Positions 36,169 through 45,033 of a DNA stretch of 64,000 nt are shown in pieces. This stretch comes from Campylobacterales bacterium. Its GTDB lineage: Bacteria; Campylobacterota; Campylobacteria; Campylobacterales; Sulfurimonadaceae. The first letter of the stretch is position 1, and the number at the start of each line of letters is the position of its first letter. Under the pieces are notes generated by a model that was not told the origin of the DNA, made no database searches, and saw only the letters and a program-made list of their open reading frames with translations. The stretch lies in the NCBI GenBank assembly GCA_026390165.1, contig JAPLGM010000004.1, forward strand, positions 203,536 to 267,535. Reading direction: 5' to 3'. The position numbers and the translations under genes are program-made.

Positions 36169-37362
36169 ATGGGTCGATTAATTTGGTTGCTGTTGTTACC
36201 CATTCTTGCATTTTCATCGTATGTTCAGCCCTTTAAATGGAAAGATGGGGAGAGTTTTCTCACCTTTTTAGAGCGGTCAAAACTTCCCCTTTCCCTCTAT
36301 TATACTATGGATAATGACGATCAAAAGATGACCGAAGATATCCCCTATAACGCCAATTGCCAGATGCTCGTTAGCTCGAAAAATACGATTCAGCAAATTA
36401 TTATTCCTGTCAATGATGAACTTCAGCTACAAATTTATTATACCCTTCAAAAACGGTACGCTGTGCAGGTGATTCCCATTGTGAGTGAAACCTATAAAGA
36501 GATCCTTTATACCCAGATTACCAGTGCCCCGTACGATGATATTCTCCGCTCTACAGGGTCTAAAAATCTCGCGGCTACATTTGTCCGGATGTTCAAAGGG
36601 AGGGTGAATTTTAAAAAAGATCTAAAAAATGGTGATCCTTTGGTGATGGTCTACGATCAGCAATACCGGTTAGGAAAACCGTTTTCAATGCCTGAAGTCT
36701 CGGGGGCGATGATTCAAATCGGAGGGAAACGGTATGCCCTTTATCGGCACAAAGATGGGAATTTTTACGATGAGAAAGGGGCGCAATTCGAGAAATTGCT
36801 TTTTATGACCCCTATACGAAATTCCCGTATTACTTCTCTTTTTACGAAGCGGCGTTATCACCCTGTATTGCACCGCTATCGTGCCCATGTAGGGGTTGAT
36901 TATGGAGCGCGTCCGGGTACACCTGTATTGTCTACGGGTGAGGGAAAGGTGAGTTTTGTCGGGACGTCGCGAGGATATGGAAATACAATCAAAATTCATC
37001 ATGTCAGCGGTCATACAAGTCTTTATGCCCATCTCAAAGGGTTTAAATCTGGGCTGCATATTGGTTCGGTGGTAAAACAAAGCGATCTTATCGGGTATGT
37101 GGGTTCCACAGGGCTCTCCTCGGGTCCTCATCTTCATTTTGGGATGTACGTCGGGGTAACACCGATTGATCCTCTCAGTGTAATGACGAAGAAAACGGAA
37201 GGGTTTAGTGGGAAAGAGCATACTGCTTTTATGGCGATTCGTAGCAAACTGGATCGAATTTTTGATAAAGAGTTATTGACGAAGCCTCTCAAACGGAAGG
37301 GACTTGATTTCGCAAATGTTTATTATGTGGATAAAGATTCATTTAAACCGAAGATGTTCTAA
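36169..37362 (+). CDS. csd3: M23/LytM peptidoglycan DD-peptidase, Csd3-like
   Basis: A 397-residue envelope protein: N-terminal signal (MGRLIWLLLLPILAFSS), an inhibitory N-terminal domain, and a LytM zinc peptidase domain. The catalytic set is visible: His240 and Asp244 in AHVGVDYG, His288 in LYAHLKG, and His321/His323 in GPHLHFGM. Length and domain order match Csd3/HdpA of Helicobacter pylori and Pgp3 of Campylobacter, which trim peptidoglycan and set helical shape. It lies next to pgbA, as HP0506 lies close to HP0508. The gene converges on the TonB receptor gene; a weak hairpin (CCCTC/GAGGG, 37363-37382) sits between them. Confidence 0.85.
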   Translation: MGRLIWLLLLPILAFSSYVQPFKWKDGESFLTFLERSKLPLSLYYTMDNDDQKMTEDIPYNANCQMLVSSKNTIQQIIIPVNDELQLQIYYTLQKRYAVQVIPIVSETYKEILYTQITSAPYDDILRSTGSKNLAATFVRMFKGRVNFKKDLKNGDPLVMVYDQQYRLGKPFSMPEVSGAMIQIGGKRYALYRHKDGNFYDEKGAQFEKLLFMTPIRNSRITSLFTKRRYHPVLHRYRAHVGVDYGARPGTPVLSTGEGKVSFVGTSRGYGNTIKIHHVSGHTSLYAHLKGFKSGLHIGSVVKQSDLIGYVGSTGLSSGPHLHFGMYVGVTPIDPLSVMTKKTEGFSGKEHTAFMAIRSKLDRIFDKELLTKPLKRKGLDFANVYYVDKDSFKPKMF

Positions 37363-37382
37363 CCCTCTCTCATTGTGAGGGA

Positions 37383-39422
37383 TTAGAATTTATAACCTAG
37401 GGTTGCGTAAAAATTACGTCCCGGTTCATTAAGAACGAGGGGTGCTGTCCCTGAAGAAGTAATCAGCTGATTACCGATGTAGCTGTTATTGAGAGCATAC
37501 GTGCGGTTGAAGAAGTTATTAATTCCGGTACTGAGTGAAAACCCTTTCCCTAGTTCTGCCCCATATTTTAGATTTAAGAGGGCATAGCCGGCAATCTCTT
37601 TTTCACCGTTATTGGAATCGATCGTTTGATGGCTTGCTGCGATCCATTCTGCCATAGCGTAATGAGCCGTGTCATCAAACACCAATGCCGCGCGCCCTTT
37701 GAGCGGGGGAATTTCGGCGAGATTCTTATTGGTTTGGGTAGCGCTTAGTTGTGAAGGATCTTTTTTGCTCCCTTTTTGATATGCAGCACCTGCTTCGAGA
37801 CGCCATTCATTTCCAAGGAGATAATCACCATGCAGATCCACTCCGACAATGGTTGCATCGATGTTAGCCCATGTACTGGTTGTAGTGCTTGTTTGATACG
37901 CGTAAATAAAATCTTTTAAGTCACTGTAAAATGCTGTCCCTTTGAGATGAAAATTCCCAGAGGTGTGTTCTGCCCCCACATCAATCTCGCGGTTTTTGGT
38001 TTCGTTGAGGTTGGTGTTACCACTGGCAACCCAGTAAAGCTCTTTGGCATCGGGGACACGAATAGATTGCCCCGCACCCAAAAATACATTGGTGTGAGCG
38101 GTGTAGTTGTATTTTGCGAGGAGGTTGGCACTAACATCGTTGTAGCTACGATCTTTCATATTGGTGAGAAATGTTTTATTGAGAGCCAACGGATCTGCTG
38201 CGGCTAATCCTTGATTAGGATTAATGGTCGTATCATCATAACGGACTCCACTGCTTATTTCATAGTTACCGATTGTTTTGAGTCCTTTGGCATAGAGGGC
38301 GATATTTTTTGTATCGACATCAGGAAGCATAATATTTAGAGCTGGATTAGATGCAGGTCCTTTTGTCCCATTCCAATTACGTAAGCTCGTATCGACTCCG
38401 ACGGCTACTTTTGCTCCTGAGAGGGTGAGAGTGTTTTCTACGGAAGCTCCTTGAATCGTTGCCTCGACGGGAGCAACCATAACAGGTTTCCCTACCATTC
38501 CGATACGGAAGTCTGTCCCCATAACATGCTTGACCTTGGAGTGATACCCCTCAATTTTCAACTCATCTGAGAAACGGGATAGATTGAAAAATTGATATTT
38601 TCCTTTAAACATATCGGTATCATCGATTTGAGCATCCATCGGATAACGGGGATAGAGAACATTATCGGCACGATCTCCGAAATAGCTCAGGGTTAGCTTT
38701 TGGTTATCACCGATTTTCCCGACGATTTTTGCCCAATAATTGTTACGATCATACGCACTCATGTTTTTATTGGCAGGCTTGAATGCTTGAGAATTGGTAG
38801 GTGAACCAAGAAGATGGCTTGTTTGTTCCGTAAGGGTTCGACCATTACCATCTTTGTATTGCCCCGATGTTTCACGGCTAAACCCAACTTGGGCTTGTAC
38901 CGCATCATTCCCCCCCTCTAGTGTTGTAGAGAGTTTACGATAATCAAAACTTCCCAGTGTCGCGGAGACTTCTCCGTGAACCCCTTTTTGAGGATCTTTG
39001 GTGACGACATTGATTTTACCGCCAAGGCTCCCAAATTTCGTCACGTCAAATGGTCCCTCTTGAACTTCAACACTTTTGATTTGGCTGGAAGAGACGTGCA
39101 TAGAAGGGGGATCCATACGGTTAGGACACGCACCGCATACTTTGGCATCATCAATGGTTATATTGAGGTTATCTTTTCGAAACCCGCGTAAAATAATATC
39201 ATTCCCTACACCGCTATTACGAACGAGGGTGATTTCAGGGAGGGTATTAGAGAGCATTTCACCCAAATCGCTTTGACGAGAGAATTTAACCATCTCATCG
39301 GCAGAGACACTTTGTGCATCGGTTTTTGAACTATCCGCTTCAACGGTAATTTTTTGAATGGTAACAGGTTCAGAGGCGAGGGCGAGTGTCGCAGCCAATG
39401 AAAGGAGAATAGCACTCTTCAT
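37383..39422 (-). CDS. TonB-dependent copper receptor, OprC/NosA family
   Basis: A 679-residue outer-membrane beta-barrel with signal peptide (ending ALASEP), plug domain (residues about 35-145, with FDVTKFGSLGGKINVVTKDP) and a C-terminal aromatic strand ending in GYKF. Two motifs point to copper: Cys99-Pro-Asn-Arg-Met103 (CxxxM) in the plug and His299-Val-Met301 (HxM), which are the metal ligands known for Pseudomonas OprC. A further Cys96 lies three residues before the first. The family supplies copper, for example for nitrous oxide reductase or cytochrome oxidase. AAGGA lies upstream of the ATG, and a TATAAT at 39452-39457 gives a promoter. It stands alone, so substrate is inferred only from the motifs. 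Confidence 0.82.
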   Translation of the reverse strand: MKSAILLSLAATLALASEPVTIQKITVEADSSKTDAQSVSADEMVKFSRQSDLGEMLSNTLPEITLVRNSGVGNDIILRGFRKDNLNITIDDAKVCGACPNRMDPPSMHVSSSQIKSVEVQEGPFDVTKFGSLGGKINVVTKDPQKGVHGEVSATLGSFDYRKLSTTLEGGNDAVQAQVGFSRETSGQYKDGNGRTLTEQTSHLLGSPTNSQAFKPANKNMSAYDRNNYWAKIVGKIGDNQKLTLSYFGDRADNVLYPRYPMDAQIDDTDMFKGKYQFFNLSRFSDELKIEGYHSKVKHVMGTDFRIGMVGKPVMVAPVEATIQGASVENTLTLSGAKVAVGVDTSLRNWNGTKGPASNPALNIMLPDVDTKNIALYAKGLKTIGNYEISSGVRYDDTTINPNQGLAAADPLALNKTFLTNMKDRSYNDVSANLLAKYNYTAHTNVFLGAGQSIRVPDAKELYWVASGNTNLNETKNREIDVGAEHTSGNFHLKGTAFYSDLKDFIYAYQTSTTTSTWANIDATIVGVDLHGDYLLGNEWRLEAGAAYQKGSKKDPSQLSATQTNKNLAEIPPLKGRAALVFDDTAHYAMAEWIAASHQTIDSNNGEKEIAGYALLNLKYGAELGKGFSLSTGINNFFNRTYALNNSYIGNQLITSSGTAPLVLNEPGRNFYATLGYKF

Positions 39423-39451
39423 ACATTTATTCCTTAAGAAAATATGAATAA

Positions 39452-39482
39452 ATTATAGAAGAGAAGTGTTACATTAGTGTTA
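39452..39482 (-). promoter_or_regulatory. Copper receptor promoter with 11-bp phased direct repeat
   Basis: On the minus strand a TATAAT -10 box lies at 39457-39452, about 30 nt from the ATG. Upstream of it two AGTGTTA heptamers (plus strand 39465-39471 and 39476-39482) are spaced 11 bp centre to centre. That arrangement is typical of tandem binding by OmpR-type response regulators near the -35 region. Confidence 0.4.
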
Positions 39483-39501
39483 AGTTTGTATAATTCACCT
39501 C

Positions 39502-39600
39502 ATGAAATTAAATATCAAACAAATACTCCTCATGGTTACTCTCTTGGCTGCTTCGGGCTATTTCCTCTTTAGTGGCTTTTCGATGTTATTCCACCCGTAA
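39502..39600 (+). CDS. Small single-pass membrane protein, 32 residues
   Basis: A short open frame starting MKLNIKQILLMV with one hydrophobic helix (about residues 8-28), ending SMLFHP. A TATAAT at 39489-39494 ends 7 nt before the ATG, so the message would be leaderless; no ribosome binding site is present. It shares its upstream region with the divergent copper receptor gene and its last bases overlap the 3' end of the agmatine deiminase-like gene. I do not recognise it; it could be chance, but lysine-then-helix composition plus a promoter make it plausible. Confidence 0.35.
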   Translation: MKLNIKQILLMVTLLAASGYFLFSGFSMLFHP

Positions 39601-40599
39601 CCCCACCTCTTCAGGAAACTGCATCGTCACACAGTGAAGTGAGCCGTGCTGACGAATAAGTACCGAACAGTCGATGGGGACAATATCACGCCCACGAAAT
39701 GCACGTTCACAGATGGCAATGGCTTGGGTATCATGGGGATCGTTATAGACAGGTAGCAATACGGCATCATTGATAATGAGAAAATTTGCATACGTTGCAG
39801 GGAGCCGCTCATCATCATAAAAATGTCCCTCTGTCATCGGTAGGGCAATAAGTTTAAACGGTTCACCATCAAGATTGCGCAGTGCGTGCAACTCCTCTTC
39901 CATCTTTTTGAGTGCGTCGTAGTGTTCATCATTTTTATCATCACATTTGACATACATAATAGTATTGGTATCGATGAAACGCGCCAAAGTATCGATATGA
40001 CTGTCAGTATCATCTCCTGCCAAATAACCGTGATTGAGCCATAAAATTTGCTCTACACCGAACTCTTTTTTTAAAACTGCTTCGGTTTGTTCTTTGGAGA
40101 GATGAGGATTACGATTGGGGTTGAGGAGACACTCGGCGGTGGTAAGAAGCGAACCCATACCATTGGATTCTACGCCGCCCCCTTCTAAAATGAGATCAAT
40201 TTTTTTCATTGGGGCACCATAGACGTGAGCAATAGCTCCACTCAGTGCATTATCCCGTGACGCATCAAATTTACCGCCCCAACCTGTAAAGGTAAAGTCT
40301 AGTAGTAACGCTTCATCCTCTTCCTCATCAATTATGGAAAGGGGACTGCAATCGCGCGCCCATGTATCGTCACTTTGATAGGGGACGAAAATAAGATTCT
40401 TATGCGAGGTAAAATAGCTTTTGACCACGTTAACATCATCACAGATGAGTAGGCACGGCTGATAGCGGGCAACGGCATTCGCAATATTGACAAAACAGTG
40501 GCGTGCTTCTTCGAGATAGGGTACCCAATCGCTTTGGGGGTGAGGAAATATGAGCTGGACAAAACTTTGGGGTTCAAATTCGGCAGGGAAATAACGCAT
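39586..40599 (-). CDS. aguA: Agmatine deiminase / peptidylarginine deiminase family protein
   Basis: A 337-residue guanidino-group modifying enzyme of the pentein fold. Catalytic elements are all visible: DDTWARDCSPL (Asp pair and Arg), LILEGGGVESNG, HGYLAGDDTDSHIDT (His-Asp) and, at the C-terminus, GSLHCVTMQFP with the nucleophilic cysteine. The likely reaction is agmatine to N-carbamoylputrescine plus ammonia in putrescine synthesis, as shown for homologues in Helicobacter (HP0049) and Campylobacter (Cj0949c). It is divergent from alr, with only 27 nt between the start codons. Confidence 0.9.
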   Translation of the reverse strand: MRYFPAEFEPQSFVQLIFPHPQSDWVPYLEEARHCFVNIANAVARYQPCLLICDDVNVVKSYFTSHKNLIFVPYQSDDTWARDCSPLSIIDEEEDEALLLDFTFTGWGGKFDASRDNALSGAIAHVYGAPMKKIDLILEGGGVESNGMGSLLTTAECLLNPNRNPHLSKEQTEAVLKKEFGVEQILWLNHGYLAGDDTDSHIDTLARFIDTNTIMYVKCDDKNDEHYDALKKMEEELHALRNLDGEPFKLIALPMTEGHFYDDERLPATYANFLIINDAVLLPVYNDPHDTQAIAICERAFRGRDIVPIDCSVLIRQHGSLHCVTMQFPEEVGLRVE

Positions 40600-40614
40600 T
40601 AACTGACCTTAGAA

Positions 40615-40626
40615 TATAATATCAAA
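40615..40626 (+). promoter_or_regulatory. -10 element of alr, probable leaderless start
   Basis: TATAAT at 40615-40620, followed by ATCAAA and the ATG of alr. With the normal 6-7 nt spacing transcription would begin at the start codon. No ribosome binding site is present between them. Confidence 0.45.
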
Positions 40627-41646
40627 ATGGGAACACTTAAACTTAGCCGTGAGGCATTCATTTATAATCTCGACATTATCGCACATCAAGTCGGTGGAAA
40701 AGATAAAATTGCCGTTGTTTTAAAAGACAATGCGTATGGGCATGGAGCAGTCTTGATCGCCAAAGCAGCGCAAGAGTATGGGATCAAACACGCGGTGGTG
40801 AGGTTAGAGCGTGAAGCGGTGGAGGTTGAACCGTTTTTTGAGACAATATTAATTCTTGCAGATTTTCCCGCTACGATGATGTTTCGTACGAATCCTAAAT
40901 TTCACTACGTTCTCAACTCCCTCCACTTAATCGATAGATTCCCACGAGGGACGAAAGTCGAACTCAAAGTCGATACGGGGATGCACCGTAATGGAATAGC
41001 ACCCGATGAGTTGGAGATTGCATTTGAGGCAATGGCGAAAAGCGGATTGGAGTGTGTTGGGGTGATGAGTCACTTTCGAAGTGCTGATACCCTTAGTTCT
41101 GAGTGGTTTTGGCAACGGAAGAACTTTGAGGAAGTAAAAAGAAATGCTTCCACACTTGCTTTTAAATATGGGTGGAAGCCTCGCTTTCATATTGCCAACT
41201 CCGCAGGGGCATTTCGAGGAGTCTCCAATGAGATGGTGCGGGTTGGAATCGCCCTCTATGGGTGTTTGGAGATGGATAAAACACTCCCTCAACCTGATCT
41301 TAAACCTCTCCTCTCGTTGTGGGGGAAGAAGATCTCTACACGGATTTTGCGAGCAGGGGAGAGGGTTGGTTATAACGGGACGTATGAAGCAGTCGTCGAT
41401 GAGGTGATCTCCACGTACGATTTGGGATACGCCAACGGGCTTGACCGCCTCGCCTCCAATCGCTATATGACCCCTGAAAGGGTTGCCTTACGGGGACGGA
41501 TCTCGATGGACTGTGCTGCATTTTCGAGTGATGTGGAAGAGTTGCTTATTTTTGATAATGCCAATGAATACGCAAGAGCAGTAGGAACTATCGGTTATGA
41601 GATTTTGGTGTGTCTCGATAAAGATTTAAAACGGATCTGGTATTAA
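40627..41646 (+). CDS. alr: Alanine racemase
   Basis: This PLP enzyme makes D-alanine for peptidoglycan. The cofactor lysine is in VVLKDNAYGHGA (residue about 31-42), the barrel has KVDTGMHRNGI and NSAGAF, and the second catalytic base tyrosine is in GERVGYNGTYEA in the C-terminal domain, with GRISMDCAAF following. Length 339 is on the short side, as in other epsilonproteobacteria. The start MGTLKLSREAFIYNLD matches the family beginning. The gene ends 4 nt inside the next gene on the opposite strand. Confidence 0.92.
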   Translation: MGTLKLSREAFIYNLDIIAHQVGGKDKIAVVLKDNAYGHGAVLIAKAAQEYGIKHAVVRLEREAVEVEPFFETILILADFPATMMFRTNPKFHYVLNSLHLIDRFPRGTKVELKVDTGMHRNGIAPDELEIAFEAMAKSGLECVGVMSHFRSADTLSSEWFWQRKNFEEVKRNASTLAFKYGWKPRFHIANSAGAFRGVSNEMVRVGIALYGCLEMDKTLPQPDLKPLLSLWGKKISTRILRAGERVGYNGTYEAVVDEVISTYDLGYANGLDRLASNRYMTPERVALRGRISMDCAAFSSDVEELLIFDNANEYARAVGTIGYEILVCLDKDLKRIWY

Positions 41647-42035
41647 GAGGTAATTTTCACAATTGCCTCACCGAAAATAGCCCCATCAAGTCTCATTTCA
41701 ATGAGTTCTTCGAGACTCTCTTCATCGTCACAATATCCTAATACTTTCGTATCAAAGAGATAATGTTCTGCCACTTTCTGAATCTCTGAACTATTTTCAG
41801 CATTGACGATAAGGTAGGTAGCATGGAGGTTTTCACCCAAAACCGCTTCGACGACTGTCGTTACATAGAGGGCAAAACGGATTGAATTGAGATGTAAATG
41901 GGTGATTATATCAAGGTTTTGTTCTTCAAAAACGAGGGCAATAACCGCGTTAGAGGGGGTATGGATAATCGCATCAATCGATTCAACGTGATAAAAGCGC
42001 TCTGATGGGATGAGGGGGTGACCAAATAAAATCAT
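41643..42035 (-). CDS. Conserved hypothetical protein, 130 residues
   Basis: A soluble protein of alternating beta strands and helices (MILFGHPLIPSERFYHV, IALVFEEQNLDIITHLH, ATYLIVNAENSSEIQKVAEHYLFDTKVLG). It has no membrane segment or metal motif. The Rossmann-like alternation and the central block NAENSSEIQKVAEHY recall a regulatory or nucleotide-binding fold, but I recognise no named family. It overlaps the next small gene upstream by 4 nt, so it is in an operon with that gene and rsmG. Confidence 0.6.
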   Translation of the reverse strand: MILFGHPLIPSERFYHVESIDAIIHTPSNAVIALVFEEQNLDIITHLHLNSIRFALYVTTVVEAVLGENLHATYLIVNAENSSEIQKVAEHYLFDTKVLGYCDDEESLEELIEMRLDGAIFGEAIVKITS

Positions 42036-42250
42036 TTTTTATCCTTGTTTGTTAAACATTCAGAGCAACAGTAATATTTGCCGCCGCTCATTAACGCCTC
42101 TTTCGCTTGGACATAGGTGCCGCACGTTGCACACGGGATCATCGCCTCCTCGAGTGAGAGATCATTTTCAGGTGCTTTGAGAGACTTCTTTTTGGCAAAA
42201 AAAACATAATAAATACCGACAATAAACCCGATAAAAAGTAAAAATTTCAT
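42032..42250 (-). CDS. PP0621-family small zinc-finger membrane protein
   Basis: A 72-residue protein: one N-terminal membrane helix (residues 2-18), a short linker and a four-cysteine zinc-binding tail, C-A-T-C near residue 40 and YYCCSEC near 60. The layout is that of the PP0621/TRASH-like small protein family. Role unknown. It lies 3 nt after rsmG and overlaps the following gene. Confidence 0.65.
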   Translation of the reverse strand: MKFLLFIGFIVGIYYVFFAKKKSLKAPENDLSLEEAMIPCATCGTYVQAKEALMSGGKYYCCSECLTNKDKK

Positions 42251-42253
42251 GAT

Positions 42254-42832
42254 TTACGACTCAATTAGGAGATAGTGACGATGATGTTTTTCGATGATCT
42301 GATAGTTCAACGATTCGTCTATTTCATCATACACTTTTTCCCCTTTATAGAAGAGCAAGAGAGTTCCCTCTTCTCGAAAAGGTTCGGAAAGTTTTAACAA
42401 CATTTGAGTATCGGTAACGGCGCGCGACGTGATAAAATCAAACGATTGAGGGGGAAGTTGCTCCACCTTTACCGCTTTTACCTCCACATTGGTAAGCCCC
42501 AAATCGGCTTTGACAAACTGCAAAAAACTGGCACGTTTCGCAAGAGGTTCAACGAGGGTGAAATGGGTGTCAGGGAGGGCAAATGCCAAAATCATCCCCG
42601 GAAACCCAGCCCCTGTTCCAATGTCCATCCCCTTCTTAAAGGGGGGGAGAAAAGAGATAGGTGCCACTGCATCGACGATAAATTCATCAATTTGCCCCGC
42701 AGTTTTTGCCCCTGTAAGGTTATGGATTTTATTCCATTTCAGTAGCAATGTCTTATACTCTTCAACTTTTTCAAAAAACGTATCGGGAACGTTAATATTT
42801 TGGGCTTGAAGTAACGTTTTGAGTGATGCCAA
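42254..42832 (-). CDS. rsmG: 16S rRNA (guanine-527-N7)-methyltransferase
   Basis: RsmG (GidB) methylates G527 in the decoding region of 16S rRNA. The SAM motif is [15 protein letters not shown] (residues about 69-83), with HNLTGAKT before it and SRAVTD at motif IV. At 192 residues it is slightly shorter than the E. coli protein, as usual in this group. It heads a three-gene operon on the minus strand with two small proteins downstream. Confidence 0.93.
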   Translation of the reverse strand: MASLKTLLQAQNINVPDTFFEKVEEYKTLLLKWNKIHNLTGAKTAGQIDEFIVDAVAPISFLPPFKKGMDIGTGAGFPGMILAFALPDTHFTLVEPLAKRASFLQFVKADLGLTNVEVKAVKVEQLPPQSFDFITSRAVTDTQMLLKLSEPFREEGTLLLFYKGEKVYDEIDESLNYQIIEKHHRHYLLIES

Positions 42833-42894
42833 AGGAATTCCTCTTTCAAATAATTAAACCAATAGTACCAAAAAAATCCTTAGGTAATACGCGA

Positions 42895-45012
42895 TCAATC
42901 AGCTCTCTTTTTGGATTTATTTCTCGATTCTTCAAAGGCGTAATAAAGGGTTGTGTAAAAAGTATTAACATCGAGGGGTTTACCGATATGTCCATCCATC
43001 CCCGAGTGACTGATTTTATGAATATCTTTTTCAAAGGTATTGCCTGTAACGGCTATAATAGAGATAAAATCTTTTTTAGGATCTTGGCGTATCCATTTTG
43101 TTGCTTCAAACCCATCCATTATGGGCATTTGTATATCCATTAAAATGACTTTAATAGTAGAATTTTGTTCAACCATCTCAATCGCCTCTTTCCCATTTGA
43201 AGCGGTGATGACTGTGATGTTAGTACCTGCGAGCAGACCTTTAACAATGGAACAGTTAATTTCATTGTCTTCTGCTAAGAGTAATGTCTCTCCACTAAAT
43301 TGTTTTAATTTTTCTTTGAACTTTTGACCATTATTTTGCACTTGTTTTTCTTGATCCAAGTGACCATACGCTAACAAGATTGTGTTGAAAATACGGAGTT
43401 GATTGTAAGGTTTTGCAAGGATTATCCCCCCTCTTCTTTTAAAATCATCTCCCATCCATACTAGTTTGAGATCCTCATTTTTGACCCGATTTTGAAGCTC
43501 TTTTTTAAATTCTCCCGATAATATCATATTGGTATCGATAAAGAGTATATCAAGAAAATGATTTTTTAACACCGCCAGTGCATCAGCAGGATTAGTGACT
43601 ATTTTTACCTCATAATGAAAATATTCCAATCCCCGTTTTAAGACTTCGGCACTGATTAAATTTGTTTCCAGTATTAATCCATTTTTGGACATCAAGTCCG
43701 TTGTTGGAAGACGATAACGACGTTTTTCGTACGCAGAATCCGAATAAAAGTGTAGTTCAAATGAAAAAGTACTCCCTTGGTTTGGAGTACTTTCTACGTG
43801 AATACTTCCCCCCATTAAGGAGATAAGATTTTTGCAGATGATGAGCCCTAGTCCTGTTCCCCCATATTTACGTGTAATGGTTGCATCCGCTTGGACGTAA
43901 GGGGTGAATAATTGTTTCAATGATTCCGGTTTGATTCCAATACCTGTATCGATTATTGCAAAATGAATTTTTACATCCAAAGAGGTAATTTGCTCTGCCC
44001 GAAGACGTAGAATGACATTCCCCGTATCGGTAAATTTGATGGCATTATTGAGTAAATTTACCATTATTTGGAATAGTCTCAAAGGATCCCCGATGAGTTT
44101 GTTCGGGACACTTTTGTCAATGTCAAAAATCAGTGCAAGGTTTTTCTCATTTGCTTTTTGACTAATAATATTGGAGATATTGTCGAGCACCGTATTGAGG
44201 TTAAAAGGGATCTTTTCAATGATTATTTTACCCGCTTCAATTTTTGAATGATCTAAAATATCATTGACAAGGGTGAGTAAAATGGTGGAAGCATCTTTGA
44301 TTTTAGTGAGTTGAGAGCGTTGCCTGAGTGTCAAGTCAGATTCCAAGAGAAGGTGATTTATCCCCATTATTGCATTGATGGGGGCGCGAATGTCGTGATT
44401 CATCATCGCAATGAACTCATTTTTGGCTTGCATGACATTTTGAATTTCTTCTTTTTCTCTCGAAAGGAGTTGATTACGGTTTTTTAGAGCTTTAAGTACC
44501 CGTTCTCTCCACACAAGATAGCCTATGAAAGCTGCTAATATTGATAAAATTAGCCATTTTTCATACCTTGGCCGTGATGTTTGCGATACGGTTGTCTTTT
44601 TTGGAGGGGTGAAAATAGGCTGAGGCGCTTTCGAAACAGTGAGCTGTTGATTAATAGCCGAGAAATCTTTGCGATGCTTTATTAAAAGAAGTTCAATATC
44701 ATCGGCAACTCCACGACTAATAAAAGCATTTGGATAAAAAGGGGCGATGTTATCTAAAATAATTTGGGCATCGTTGTGATTCGAGAAAGGTTCGATAGCA
44801 ATTATTTGGGTTTTACCTGACTTTCGAACATGAACGATTAGATTCTTCTCCTTAGTATAGGTAAATAGGGGCATGTCTGGATTGGCTATCTCATGCTCGT
44901 AGACGTACTGTGCTTTACTTTTCGTTTTATGGGTCTCAATAACAATTTTATAATTATCACTCAGGGCAAAAAGGGTCGTCAAGAGAGTAAAAAAGATAAC
45001 CGTTAGTCGCAT
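42895..45012 (-). CDS. Hybrid sensor histidine kinase with C-terminal receiver
   Basis: A 705-residue membrane kinase. Order: signal/anchor at the N-terminus, a periplasmic domain to about 150 with a SPOR-like pattern (YKIVIETHKTKSKAQ, then IILDNIAPFYPNAFISRG), one membrane helix (about 153-168), a coiled coil, HisKA with the H-box MMNHDIRAPINAIMG, HATPase with NLLNNAIKFT (N box), DTGIGIKPE (G1) and GGTGLGLIICK (G2). A first receiver-like domain lacks the usual DD pair (LETNLISAEV), then a full receiver follows with LAEDNEI, LMDIQMPIMDGFEA (phospho-Asp) and HIGKPLD. No cognate regulator lies nearby, so its signal and output are unknown. Confidence 0.88.
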   Translation of the reverse strand: MRLTVIFFTLLTTLFALSDNYKIVIETHKTKSKAQYVYEHEIANPDMPLFTYTKEKNLIVHVRKSGKTQIIAIEPFSNHNDAQIILDNIAPFYPNAFISRGVADDIELLLIKHRKDFSAINQQLTVSKAPQPIFTPPKKTTVSQTSRPRYEKWLILSILAAFIGYLVWRERVLKALKNRNQLLSREKEEIQNVMQAKNEFIAMMNHDIRAPINAIMGINHLLLESDLTLRQRSQLTKIKDASTILLTLVNDILDHSKIEAGKIIIEKIPFNLNTVLDNISNIISQKANEKNLALIFDIDKSVPNKLIGDPLRLFQIMVNLLNNAIKFTDTGNVILRLRAEQITSLDVKIHFAIIDTGIGIKPESLKQLFTPYVQADATITRKYGGTGLGLIICKNLISLMGGSIHVESTPNQGSTFSFELHFYSDSAYEKRRYRLPTTDLMSKNGLILETNLISAEVLKRGLEYFHYEVKIVTNPADALAVLKNHFLDILFIDTNMILSGEFKKELQNRVKNEDLKLVWMGDDFKRRGGIILAKPYNQLRIFNTILLAYGHLDQEKQVQNNGQKFKEKLKQFSGETLLLAEDNEINCSIVKGLLAGTNITVITASNGKEAIEMVEQNSTIKVILMDIQMPIMDGFEATKWIRQDPKKDFISIIAVTGNTFEKDIHKISHSGMDGHIGKPLDVNTFYTTLYYAFEESRNKSKKRAD

Positions 45013-45033
45013 AAAACCCCATCGTGATAAAAT

